This document shows positions 24,586 to 32,546 of a stretch of DNA of 36,465 bases, in pieces. The notes under the pieces were generated by a model. It was not told the DNA's origin. It ran no database searches and saw only the letters and a program-made list of their open reading frames with translations. Numbering within the stretch: position 1 is the first letter of the stretch; each line of letters starts with the position of its first letter. Made by a program: the position numbers and the translations under genes. This DNA comes from Ignavibacteriales bacterium (lineage in GTDB: Bacteria; Bacteroidota; Ignavibacteria; Ignavibacteriales; Ignavibacteriaceae): positions 1-36,465 of the forward strand of contig JAGUXE010000034.1 of NCBI GenBank assembly GCA_020061995.1. The letters run 5' to 3'.

Positions 24586-26178
24586 TTATCTAAACGTCCA
24601 CCAAAGTAATATCAGTATAACAACCAAAATTCCAGACATAAAAATATTCCTATTTCTCCAAGGAGTTTTGGTATGAAAATCTACATCGACCTCAGAAAAA
24701 GTTAAATTTTTAAGTGAGTTTTTTTGCGGGGCATTAGTAATCAAACTTACGCCAACTAAAACAATTGAACAAATAACAAAAATAATTACTGCAAAATGCA
24801 AAAAATTAATTGTTGCTATTGTCTTAAGTATTCCATCACTAAACGGCGATAATTTGTGTTGAATTTCTAGGATGAACCTAAAGACACCAATAAATAATCC
24901 GGTGAATAATGATGCAACGGCTCCATTTCCATTTACACGATTCCAAAAAACTCCAAATAAGAATACAGCCGTTATCGGGGGTGAAATATATGATTGTACA
25001 CTCTGCAAATAGACATACATTCTTTCATCACTTAACAAACTTATGAATGGAATCCATAATAAACCCAAAACTACAACAACTCCGGTGGTGATTCGTCCAA
25101 AATTTACGAGTTCAGTTTCATTTGCTTCGGGATGCCACCTTTTGTAAATATCAATCGTAAGTAAAGTTGATGTTGAGTTGAACATACCACTGAGTGATGA
25201 CATCAGTGCAGCTAATAATCCTGCAATAACAAGACCTTTAAGTCCGGTAGGTAATAAGTTGGTTACCATCCATGCATAAGATCTATCTCCAGTTACTTCT
25301 CCGTTAGTTAATGAGTAAACTATTATTCCCGGTAATACTAATATGAACACAGGAAGGATTTTTAAAAAACCGGCAAAAATAGTTCCTGCTTGAGCGTGAT
25401 CTAAGTTCTTTGCACTCAATACGCGTTGAACAATATACTGATCGGTACACCAATACCATATTCCAACAATTGGGGCTCCAAATATAATTCCCGTCCATGG
25501 AAAATCAGGGTCAGACATTGGTTTAAACATATTCCAAAAATCAGGAGGGGTTGTCGATACTATTTTTTCCCATCCGCCGGCTGAATTCAATCCGATCAGA
25601 GTTAGAGCAATTGAACCAATAATCAAAATAAACATCTGAACTAAATCGGTATAGATTACGGCGGAAAGTCCCCCCATGACAGTATACAAACCAGTTATTA
25701 CCACAATTACAATTGCAGAGGTATACATATCCCATCCAACCACAGCATTAAGTAAAATACCACCGGCATAAAGAGAGATGGAAACTTTTGTGAAAATGTA
25801 AGCAAAAATTGAAACAATACTTAAATAATATCTTGCGGTAGAATTATATCTCTTTTCAATAAATTCCGGTATTGTAAAGACACCTGATTTCAGATAAAAC
25901 GGGGTAAATAACCAACCCAATAATAAAACAATTAGACAAGCAAGCCATTCAAAATGACCTACAGCTAATCCAGATTTTGAACCGGTACCTGCAAGCCCCA
26001 AGAAATGCTCACTTGAAATGTTGGTTGCAAAAAGTGAAGCACCTATTGCAATCCAACCAACATGTCTTCCGGCTAGGAAATAGTCAGTAGTTGTTTTCCC
26101 TCTTTTTGAAAAGAAGAGACCTATGCCTAGAACTATTAAAAAATAGATAACAATTATGATGTAATCGATTATTGCCAT
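24586..26178 (-). CDS. Sodium/solute symporter (SSS family, SGLT-like)
   Basis: A 530-residue membrane protein with about fourteen hydrophobic segments, typical of the SSS family. Recognisable stretches are the early DYFLAGRHVGWIAIGASLFATNISSEHFLGLAG region (in part: ATNISSEHFLGLAG), GVFTIPEFIEKRYN, YTDLVQMFILIIG, WYWCTDQYIVQRVLSAKN and GLLAALMSSLSGMFNSTSTLL. The WYWCTDQYIVQR motif is characteristic of SGLT-like sugar or inositol carriers. It probably imports a sugar with Na+, but the substrate is not settled. The ATG at 26178 is preferred over 26184 because ACGGGA lies six bases before it. The outer-membrane barrel gene follows directly. Confidence 0.9.
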   Translation of the reverse strand: MAIIDYIIIVIYFLIVLGIGLFFSKRGKTTTDYFLAGRHVGWIAIGASLFATNISSEHFLGLAGTGSKSGLAVGHFEWLACLIVLLLGWLFTPFYLKSGVFTIPEFIEKRYNSTARYYLSIVSIFAYIFTKVSISLYAGGILLNAVVGWDMYTSAIVIVVITGLYTVMGGLSAVIYTDLVQMFILIIGSIALTLIGLNSAGGWEKIVSTTPPDFWNMFKPMSDPDFPWTGIIFGAPIVGIWYWCTDQYIVQRVLSAKNLDHAQAGTIFAGFLKILPVFILVLPGIIVYSLTNGEVTGDRSYAWMVTNLLPTGLKGLVIAGLLAALMSSLSGMFNSTSTLLTIDIYKRWHPEANETELVNFGRITTGVVVVLGLLWIPFISLLSDERMYVYLQSVQSYISPPITAVFLFGVFWNRVNGNGAVASLFTGLFIGVFRFILEIQHKLSPFSDGILKTIATINFLHFAVIIFVICSIVLVGVSLITNAPQKNSLKNLTFSEVDVDFHTKTPWRNRNIFMSGILVVILILLWWTFR

Positions 26179-26264
26179 AAACATTCCCGTTCAAAAAAAA
26201 ACTCTAAATTACCATTCAATAATAAATTATTTTTTGCTTTTAGCGTAATTTTTTTTTTAATTTA

Positions 26265-26298
26265 TTTGTCTTCAATACAAATAAGTTTGTTATTTTTG
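26265..26298 (+). promoter_or_regulatory. Possible Bacteroidota-type promoter for pfkA
   Basis: TTTG (26265-26268) and TATTTTTG (26291-26298) resemble the -33 TTTG and -7 TAnnTTTG boxes used by the Bacteroidota primary sigma factor. The 22-base spacing is slightly above the usual 19-21. Initiation would fall near 26305, 50 bases before pfkA. It is in the only intergenic gap upstream of this gene. Whether this lineage uses that promoter type is inferred. Confidence 0.35.
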
Positions 26299-26324
26299 TT
26301 ATTGAATAATTAAGGGACTAAAAA

Positions 26325-26366
26325 ATGAATCGACTAAGAAAAGGAAAATTTAAATATGGCCGATAA
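26325..26366 (+). CDS. Possible 13-codon leader ORF overlapping pfkA start
   Basis: An ATG at 26325 with AAGGGA seven bases upstream opens a 13-residue basic peptide (MNRLRKGKFKYGR). It stops at TAA 26364-26366, eight bases inside pfkA and in a different frame. Its ribosome binding site is at least as good as that of pfkA (AAAAGGA, about 10 bases from 26356). It could couple or reduce pfkA translation, or be accidental. Confidence 0.3.
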   Translation: MNRLRKGKFKYGR

Positions 26367-27468
26367 TACTAATATAAAAAGAATAGCTATTAATACAGGC
26401 GGTGGTGATGCCCCCGGATTAAATGCTGTAATAAAAGCTGTTGTGATATCTGCATTAAATCGTGGATGGGAGTGTATCGGAATTCGTGACGGATATAATG
26501 GCATTTTTCTGCCTGAAAGATTCCCCCAGGGCGGCTTAATTAATATGACCTATGATCTTGTACAAAATATTACTGCACTCGGTGGAACGATCCTCGGAAC
26601 CACTAATCGGGGAAATCCGATGCAATATCCGATGAAGGATACAAAAGGAAATATAGTTGAAGTTGATAGAACAGATGAGATTATGGCTGGATTCAAGAGG
26701 CATAGCATTGATGCATTAATAGCTGTTGGAGGTGATGGTTCCCTATCTATGGCAAATGTCTTTGCTAAAAAGGGATTAAAAGTTGTAGGTGTTCCCAAAA
26801 CGATTGATAATGATCTTGATAAAACTGTGATGACATTCGGATTTGATACTGCAATTTCTTTCGCAACAGAATGTATTGATAGGCTACATTCAACTGCACA
26901 ATCTCATGGGCGCGTTATGGTTGTAGAAGTTATGGGACGTTACGCAGGCTGGATTGCAATGAATTCAGGCATTTCCGGTTCAGCAGATGTGATATTAATT
27001 CCGGAAATACCTTACGATATTAAAAAGGTTGCTGCCCATATAAACAACGAGGTAAGCAAAAAAAGAAATTATTCTATCGTAGTAGTCGCCGAAGGAGCCC
27101 GTCCGCTAGATGGTAATATTTCAATTATTGAAAAAGAAGCAGGTAAAGCCGAAAGACTAGGCGGAGCTGGAGAACGTGTTGCTAATGATATTGAAGCATT
27201 AACCGGAAAAGAAGTTCGGACTGTAATTCTGGGACATTTGCTTAGAGGAGGTAGCCCAACAACATTTGATAGATCACTTGCTTTAAGATTTGGTTCAGCT
27301 GCAGTTAGAGCTCTTGCAGAGGGCGAAAGTGGTATCATGGTCGCTTTAGACCCACCTCATGTAAGATACGTTCCTCTTGACCTTGTTTCGCAAAGAATGA
27401 AAACAGTTCCACTTGATTCTGATACAGTACACACTGCGCGTGATTTGGGAATTTGTTTCGGGGATTAA
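26356..27468 (+). CDS. pfkA: 6-phosphofructokinase, ATP-type with Lys at the PPi-associated position
   Basis: A 370-residue glycolytic enzyme converting fructose 6-phosphate to fructose 1,6-bisphosphate. Visible motifs are GGGDAPGLNAV (15-25), GGDGS (125-129), PKTIDNDLD (147-155), MGRYAGWIA (193-201) and a C-terminal GHLLRGGSPT. GGDG (rather than GGDD) indicates ATP as phosphoryl donor. The Lys148 of PKTIDND, rather than Gly as in E. coli PfkA (PGTIDND), is the residue pattern of the group III or mixed-substrate PFKs. It is longer than the 320-residue E. coli enzyme, as in that group. No allosteric effector prediction is made. It is a single-gene unit with a strong terminator (27490-27511). 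Confidence 0.95.
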   Translation: MADNTNIKRIAINTGGGDAPGLNAVIKAVVISALNRGWECIGIRDGYNGIFLPERFPQGGLINMTYDLVQNITALGGTILGTTNRGNPMQYPMKDTKGNIVEVDRTDEIMAGFKRHSIDALIAVGGDGSLSMANVFAKKGLKVVGVPKTIDNDLDKTVMTFGFDTAISFATECIDRLHSTAQSHGRVMVVEVMGRYAGWIAMNSGISGSADVILIPEIPYDIKKVAAHINNEVSKKRNYSIVVVAEGARPLDGNISIIEKEAGKAERLGGAGERVANDIEALTGKEVRTVILGHLLRGGSPTTFDRSLALRFGSAAVRALAEGESGIMVALDPPHVRYVPLDLVSQRMKTVPLDSDTVHTARDLGICFGD

Positions 27469-27489
27469 GAAATTATACTTAATAATTAA

Positions 27490-27511
27490 AAAGCCCGAAT
27501 AATCGGGCTTT
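27490..27511. terminator. Strong bidirectional rho-independent terminator
   Basis: AAAGCCCGA (27490-27498) pairs with TCGGGCTTT (27503-27511) around a 4-base loop (ATAA). T-tracts follow on the plus strand (TTTTTTT), and the A-rich upstream side gives TTTTT on the minus strand. It ends pfkA (stop at 27468) and the convergent serine-hydrolase operon (stop at 27514). Confidence 0.93.
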
Positions 27512-27513
27512 TT

Positions 27514-28410
27514 TTACTTTACCGTTGATTCAAAATAATCATAAATCATTTTTGACACTTCTGCTTGCATCTGAATTGCAATTTTTGTATCAGTAATACT
27601 TTTGCCAAGTATAACTAAAACATATTTACGACCATCGGGGAGAAATACTATTCCACTATCATGATTAACTCCAGTGATTGAACCGGTTTTATTTGCTACT
27701 TTTACAGTACCCGGAAGTAGTTTAGGAATTATTGAACGGTGTTTCTGCCCTAATAAGATATGAATAATTTCATTACAGATTCTCTCAGCAATAAACTCTC
27801 CATTTCCTAATAACAAAAATATTTTTGCAAGATCTGAAGCTGTTACAGAATTATTCATTTCAGCATCAAAAGCCTTGAGATCTTGTACTCCTCTATAAAC
27901 CTTTACATTCATTATTTCATAGCTCGATAAAGTTGACATTATATTTTCAGCTTTAACCAGTTCAATCAAAATGTTTGACGATAAATTACCACTACGAGTT
28001 ACCATATCATTCATTAATTCACGAATTTGCTTTTTGGTACCAACAAGTTTATATAAATCATCGCCGCTATCGTCTGCGATATCTAATGAGTAAGGACTTC
28101 CATCAACTATACTTTTAAAAGAGTTTATTATTGTTAGTGAATCTTCTAATTTAAATTTCCCTTCCGATGCTTGTTTATAAACTTCTAACATAACAGGAGT
28201 TTTCATAGTACTTGCGGCATGGAATACTTCATCTTTGTTGATTGCAATTACATTTGAATTATTTCCAATTTCTTCAAAATATAATGCATAAGTACCGGGA
28301 AAGCTTTCCATCTTTGAAAGAATGGAAATTCTAATAGCTTCATTCATGTTAATTACTTGTGCACTATTCATGCTGGTGATTCCCAATAAAATTACTAATA
28401 ATAAAATCAT
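27514..28410 (-). CDS. Secreted serine hydrolase of beta-lactamase-like fold
   Basis: A 298-residue protein with a short signal peptide (residues 1-17). The active-site motifs of the penicillin-binding/class A beta-lactamase fold are visible: S67-T-M-K70 (FHAASTMKTP), SGN at 140-142 in place of SDN, and KTG at 241-243 (ANKTGSITGVNHDSG). The omega-loop region (KAFDAEMNNS, about 179-187) has Asp182 where class A enzymes have the Glu166 general base. A true beta-lactamase role is therefore doubtful, and a peptidase or esterase is equally possible. Its ATG overlaps the stop of the endonuclease gene by 4 bases (28407-28410), so both are translated together. A strong terminator follows. Confidence 0.82.
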   Translation of the reverse strand: MILLLVILLGITSMNSAQVINMNEAIRISILSKMESFPGTYALYFEEIGNNSNVIAINKDEVFHAASTMKTPVMLEVYKQASEGKFKLEDSLTIINSFKSIVDGSPYSLDIADDSGDDLYKLVGTKKQIRELMNDMVTRSGNLSSNILIELVKAENIMSTLSSYEIMNVKVYRGVQDLKAFDAEMNNSVTASDLAKIFLLLGNGEFIAERICNEIIHILLGQKHRSIIPKLLPGTVKVANKTGSITGVNHDSGIVFLPDGRKYVLVILGKSITDTKIAIQMQAEVSKMIYDYFESTVK

Positions 28411-30083
28411 TTGAGTAGAATCATTTTTTTTGAAATTTTATTCCCATTGGCGGTTAATGAATAAATATATAACCCCGAAGGTAGAATGTTTTTTTTATTA
28501 TTCAAGTTAAAAGTAATGTTATGCTTCCCTGCTTCTTGGTGACCATCAACTAATGTAATAACCTCATTTCCGATAACATCAAATACCTTAAGGTTTACAA
28601 TTCCACTTTTGGGAATAGAATAAGTTATTATAGTAAGTGGATTAAACGGATTAGGATAGTTCTGTGCTAAATAAAAACTTGAAATTACGGCACCCTCAGA
28701 TTCAGAGGATAATGGTTTTTCAACTCCAACTCCTTCTAATGAATAACTATAATTGCCTACTGAAGTTTGAAAAACTATCTGTGTGGTATAATCAATTGAT
28801 GAATCAGGAATAAACAATACTTTGAGCTTTTCAGAAGAAGTGGAAGAAATAGAATCCGGTATTAGTTCAAACACAAAACGATTGTCTGATGACGAAACAG
28901 AATTTATATTAAGAGTTGCATTTCCTGTATTAAGTAGATTTAATTCAAATGATGTCGTATCTCCAATAAAAGTAGAGTCGACTATACCTCTTTGTGGAAA
29001 TGCGGAAAATAGAGCACTTTTTGTTCTGTTAGTATTTGATCTAAAACTAAAAATTCTGTTAACAAATTCAGGATGATCAATTAAGGGATTTCTTTTTCCC
29101 TGTAATAATGCAATCGCATTATTTCTATATCGCTCGGCTGCATCAACTGTATCGAGTATATTCCATTTCCTAAAAATATTTTCTTGTGCAGTATCAAGAT
29201 AGCCTCCATAATTTTGAGGATATCTCAGTTGAAAATATAACATCCCTCTCGCAACATTACCTTTATGAGCGTCTCTTGGTTCAAAAACAATATTACCATT
29301 CCAACTATTCCCTCTTTTGCTATTTCCAACCATCCAATTCACACCTGACACAACAACACCAAATGGATAATTTCCTCTAATACTATTAGCTGTATTATCG
29401 GTTGGAAACAAATGGAATAAATCAGACACCATCGGATCTGCACTACCAAATTGCCCCTGAGGCCAAGTATGTTCTGTGTTAAAATCATAATTATTTTGTG
29501 CATCTGTTCGACTGGTATAACCTACCGCTAAACGACCGGTGTAGACACATTCTAAAGTATTTTGAGTAGCACCACCACCATTTACTTTTTTGTTGTCAAA
29601 TTCCATAAACATTTTATCTCTTGCAGAATTATACCCTAATACGGTATGATTACTAACATAGTTAGTTAAAGCCTGTTTTAATTGAGTATCAAATAGATTG
29701 AAAGTGGTTGCATCATAAATATCTCCATAATTACCTGACCCTTTCAACTTTATGACAATAACCTCAGAACTATCTTCAGTTTGATAAACTAATAATCCTT
29801 CTTCAATAATATTTTGCTTCGGTTTAAAAATAAAATTGGTATTAACTTGTGTTCCAATTGGTAAATTTAACAATGTATCTTCTACGGTGAATTGCATATT
29901 GGAATTCAATACTAATTTGTATTGTTTTTCTATTGGTGAATCATTAATGAGTGAGAGACTTCTTACCGAATTATTTCCTACCAGAGTGATAGGAAAATTC
30001 AACTCATAGACTGGACCAGAGATTTGAGCAGTTATAAAGTGTGTAAAAAATACGAATAAAATAATTATTATAATTGAGCGCAT
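28407..30083 (-). CDS. Secreted endonuclease I family nuclease with T9SS tail
   Basis: A 558-residue exported protein. It has a signal peptide (1-19), then an N-terminal Ig-like/ASH-type beta domain (about 25-118). The endonuclease I domain (about 125-345) shows FNTEHTWPQGQFG (His205 the likely catalytic base), DLFHLFPTDNTANSIRGNYPF (given in part: HLFPTDNTANSIRGNYPF) and EPRDAHKGNVARGMLYF (Asn276 a metal ligand), as in the EndA/Vvn beta-beta-alpha-metal nucleases. A second beta domain follows (about 365-455). The T9SS sorting tail (about 470-558) opens with AQNYPNPFNP and ends SKKMILLK. The family cuts DNA and RNA nonspecifically outside the cell. The gene overlaps the serine hydrolase by 4 bases. 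Confidence 0.93.
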   Translation of the reverse strand: MRSIIIIILFVFFTHFITAQISGPVYELNFPITLVGNNSVRSLSLINDSPIEKQYKLVLNSNMQFTVEDTLLNLPIGTQVNTNFIFKPKQNIIEEGLLVYQTEDSSEVIVIKLKGSGNYGDIYDATTFNLFDTQLKQALTNYVSNHTVLGYNSARDKMFMEFDNKKVNGGGATQNTLECVYTGRLAVGYTSRTDAQNNYDFNTEHTWPQGQFGSADPMVSDLFHLFPTDNTANSIRGNYPFGVVVSGVNWMVGNSKRGNSWNGNIVFEPRDAHKGNVARGMLYFQLRYPQNYGGYLDTAQENIFRKWNILDTVDAAERYRNNAIALLQGKRNPLIDHPEFVNRIFSFRSNTNRTKSALFSAFPQRGIVDSTFIGDTTSFELNLLNTGNATLNINSVSSSDNRFVFELIPDSISSTSSEKLKVLFIPDSSIDYTTQIVFQTSVGNYSYSLEGVGVEKPLSSESEGAVISSFYLAQNYPNPFNPLTIITYSIPKSGIVNLKVFDVIGNEVITLVDGHQEAGKHNITFNLNNKKNILPSGLYIYSLTANGNKISKKMILLK

Positions 30084-30162
30084 GAAACCTTCATAATTTA
30101 TATATTTATAAATAGAATTTATTCTCTTATTTTCGCAATGTCAATTAAATCACGAAAGTTTT

Positions 30163-30618
30163 ATGTCAAAATATTTTATTATTATTTTATTAGTTTTGCT
30201 TAATGTAATTGCTTCCGGACAAAAAGAAAAACATGTATGGAAACCGTTAGTAATTAATGAATACCAAAAAGTATGGTATGATCAGACACAACTCGATACG
30301 ATAAATACCGCTAAATTTGCAATCTGGTTATTAGAACTCCATCGGCCAAATATAGAATTAGAAGGTATTTCTAAAAATATTATGAGAACTAAATCGTTAT
30401 TCCTAATTAATCTTGAGGAGTATCGTTACAGTCTTAAAGAAGTTGTCTATTATAATCCTGCAAATAATGAAATAAAGAGTTTTAAATATGAAATTGATGA
30501 TTATGGTGATGAAGTGAAGTACTACTTCCCAATCACTCAGAATTCAATTCAACAAAAACTTGTTGACGAACTTTTGAGAATAAGAAAACTGCGTGCAACT
30601 TATAACCAGGAAAATTAA
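30163..30618 (+). CDS. Small secreted hypothetical protein
   Basis: A 151-residue protein with a signal peptide (residues 1-19, cleavage near ASGQ) and a compact, aromatic-rich domain. The segments WYDQTQLDTINT, FAIWLLELHRPN, KSLFLINLEEYRYSLKE and VVYYNPANNEIKSF recall surface-adhesin-E-type domains, which have a similar order of WYD, W, L-x-E and YY elements. I cannot confirm this. There are no cysteines. It is divergent from the endonuclease gene (79-base spacer). The SET-domain gene starts one base after its stop codon, so the two are probably co-transcribed, although their compartments differ. Confidence 0.7.
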   Translation: MSKYFIIILLVLLNVIASGQKEKHVWKPLVINEYQKVWYDQTQLDTINTAKFAIWLLELHRPNIELEGISKNIMRTKSLFLINLEEYRYSLKEVVYYNPANNEIKSFKYEIDDYGDEVKYYFPITQNSIQQKLVDELLRIRKLRATYNQEN

Positions 30619-30619
30619 A

Positions 30620-31033
30620 ATGGTTGATCATAATCAAAATGGGTATGAAGAATTTGTTTATGTAAAAGATTCACCGATCCATGGAAAAGGTATTTATACA
30701 TCCCGGTTTATTAATACCGGCGCTAAAATAATGGTTATAGGAGGTGAAGTTCTCTCTGGTGAAGAATGTGAACGTCGTGAAGATGAAGAAAATAATGTCT
30801 ACATATTCTGGAATGGTGAAACCTACATCGATACTAACAATACCGAAAAAATAAAGTATATAAATCATGACTGTGATTATAATTGCGATGTGCAGGATAG
30901 GGATGAATCAACTTTATGGCTTGTAGCTGCGAGGGATATCAAAATCGATGAAGAATTAACTATCGATTATGGTTATGATGAAATTTATGAGACATGCAGC
31001 TGCAATAATTGCGAAAACAAGGATAACCAATAA
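30620..31033 (+). CDS. SET-domain protein (putative lysine methyltransferase)
   Basis: A 137-residue cytosolic protein that is little more than a SET domain. It has the SPIHGKGIY start motif (18-26), the pseudoknot core YINHDCDYNC (80-89, matching the NHxCxPNC pattern apart from Tyr for Pro) and ELTIDYGYD (112-120). A Cys-rich post-SET tail follows, CSCNNC (C126, C128, C131), that with Cys89 could bind zinc. SET enzymes transfer a methyl group from SAM to lysine. In bacteria the targets are mostly unknown, and ribosomal or DNA-binding proteins are among the proposed ones. I chose ATG 30620 (AGGAAAATTAAA upstream) over an in-frame TTG at 30593 that would lie within the preceding gene. Confidence 0.88.
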   Translation: MVDHNQNGYEEFVYVKDSPIHGKGIYTSRFINTGAKIMVIGGEVLSGEECERREDEENNVYIFWNGETYIDTNNTEKIKYINHDCDYNCDVQDRDESTLWLVAARDIKIDEELTIDYGYDEIYETCSCNNCENKDNQ

Positions 31034-31063
31034 AGGTTGAGACCAGAAGTCATCAACCTTTAT
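31030..31063. terminator. Hairpin between SET gene and pepD, bidirectional terminator
   Basis: ATAAAGGTTGA (31030-31040) pairs with TCAACCTTTAT (31053-31063), a perfect 11-base stem, with GAC/GTC able to extend it inside the 12-base loop. It overlaps the SET stop codon and lies just before the end of convergent pepD (31068). Tails are AT-rich but not pure T-tracts. Confidence 0.65.
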
Positions 31064-31067
31064 AATA

Positions 31068-32525
31068 TCAAACTAAAGCTTTTAATAATTCTTTTAACAA
31101 TTTGTAAAACTTGTCAACGGTTTCAATATCAACTTTTTCATCAGGAGAGTGAGCTCCCAGTATAGTCGGACCAAAAGAAATCATATCTAACCCGGGATAT
31201 TTTGCACCAAGTAAACCGCATTCAAGACCGGCATGAATAGCTTTAACCTCCGGTTCTTTACCGAACAATTTTACATACACATTTTTTGCGATAGAAAGTA
31301 TCTTGGAATCTACATCAGGTTTCCAACCAGGATAACCATCTCCTGTTTTAACTAAAGCATGAGCCAAACCAAAAACTGAACGAACTGAATCTGCGATGTA
31401 TCTTTTTGACGATTCTATAGAACTTCTTTGACTTGTACCAACGAAAACTCTATCATTTTCAAATTTTAATGTTGCAAGATTAGTTGATGTTTCAACTAAA
31501 CCTTCAATATCAGCACTCATTTGAATCACCCCGTGCGGGAGTGCTAATAATGCATCAATTAACCATTCTCCAAATTGTCTTGTGAATGCTTTTTCGAATG
31601 ATTTAGATATTTCATTAAAATTAACTTTAACACCACTATCAGTTGTTTTATTTTCAAGAATAAATGCCATCTCGTATTTTTCAATTATTCTTTTTGCTTC
31701 TAATATATCTTGTGGATGGAAGAGAATGATCGCTTCAGCTTCGCGGGGAATTGCATTCCTCTTACTTCCACCGTTGATCTCAGCAATTCGATAATCAAGT
31801 TTTCGTAAACCGCCTAAAACACGAGCCAAAAGTTTAATGGCATTTGCTCTCCCTGCATTAATTTCGAGTCCTGAATGCCCCCCCTTTAATCCTGTTAGGA
31901 GTAATTCAAAAGCCACAAAATCAGTTAATATTTTATCGTAAGAAGGTATAAATTCTCCCATTGTATCAATACCACCAGAACAACCGATATAAAAAGCACC
32001 ATCTTCTTCAGAGTCGAGATTTAGTAATGTATTACCGGAAATAAAATTTGGTTGAATTGTTTTGGCACCAGTTAAACCTGTTTCTTCATCAACAGTTAGT
32101 AGAATTTCCAAAGGTCCGTGAACAGTATCTTGATCAAGAGCAATAGCTAATGCAGCGGCAACACCAATTCCATTATCTGCACCCAAAGTTGTTCCTTCAG
32201 CTTTTATCCAACCGTTTTCCTTAATTAAAATTAAAGGGTCACTCTCAAAATCAAAAATTGTCCCCTTATTCTTTTCACAAACCATATCAAGATGTCCTTG
32301 TAAAACAATGGTTGGTGAATTTTCATTTCCGGTTGTTGCCGGAATACTGAGCAATAAATTGCCTGCAGCATCTTGTTTAAATTCAATATTATTCGTTTCA
32401 CAAAAGCTTTTGATATATATCAAAATTTTTTCTTCTTTTTTTGAGGGGCGTGGAACTCTTGAAATTTCATAAAACTGTTCCCAAACTAATTTCGGTTCTA
32501 AACCGTTAATAATTTCCCTGGACAT
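31068..32525 (-). CDS. pepD: Aminoacyl-histidine dipeptidase PepD (M20 family)
   Basis: A 485-residue cytosolic metallopeptidase. Zinc-ligand motifs of the M20C family are present: LQGHLDMVCEK (His78, Asp80), GADNGIGVA (Asp117), DEETGLTGA (Glu147/Glu148), NLDSEEDG (Asp171) and a C-terminal GAHSPDE with a final His. The IHAGLECGLLGAKYPG segment is typical of PepD. The enzyme cleaves dipeptides with an unblocked N-terminus, such as beta-Ala-His (carnosine) and other Xaa-His substrates. A ribosome binding site (GAGGAT) lies about 6 bases upstream. It follows typA by 21 bases on the same strand and probably shares its transcript. Confidence 0.94.
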   Translation of the reverse strand: MSREIINGLEPKLVWEQFYEISRVPRPSKKEEKILIYIKSFCETNNIEFKQDAAGNLLLSIPATTGNENSPTIVLQGHLDMVCEKNKGTIFDFESDPLILIKENGWIKAEGTTLGADNGIGVAAALAIALDQDTVHGPLEILLTVDEETGLTGAKTIQPNFISGNTLLNLDSEEDGAFYIGCSGGIDTMGEFIPSYDKILTDFVAFELLLTGLKGGHSGLEINAGRANAIKLLARVLGGLRKLDYRIAEINGGSKRNAIPREAEAIILFHPQDILEAKRIIEKYEMAFILENKTTDSGVKVNFNEISKSFEKAFTRQFGEWLIDALLALPHGVIQMSADIEGLVETSTNLATLKFENDRVFVGTSQRSSIESSKRYIADSVRSVFGLAHALVKTGDGYPGWKPDVDSKILSIAKNVYVKLFGKEPEVKAIHAGLECGLLGAKYPGLDMISFGPTILGAHSPDEKVDIETVDKFYKLLKELLKALV

Positions 32526-32546
32526 AATAAATCCTCATATTAAAAA

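Noticed and set aside
30593..30619. Upstream TTG start for the SET protein
   Set aside because: It would overlap the preceding gene and add nine atypical residues. ATG 30620 has AGGAAAATTAAA in front and gives the usual SET N-terminus.
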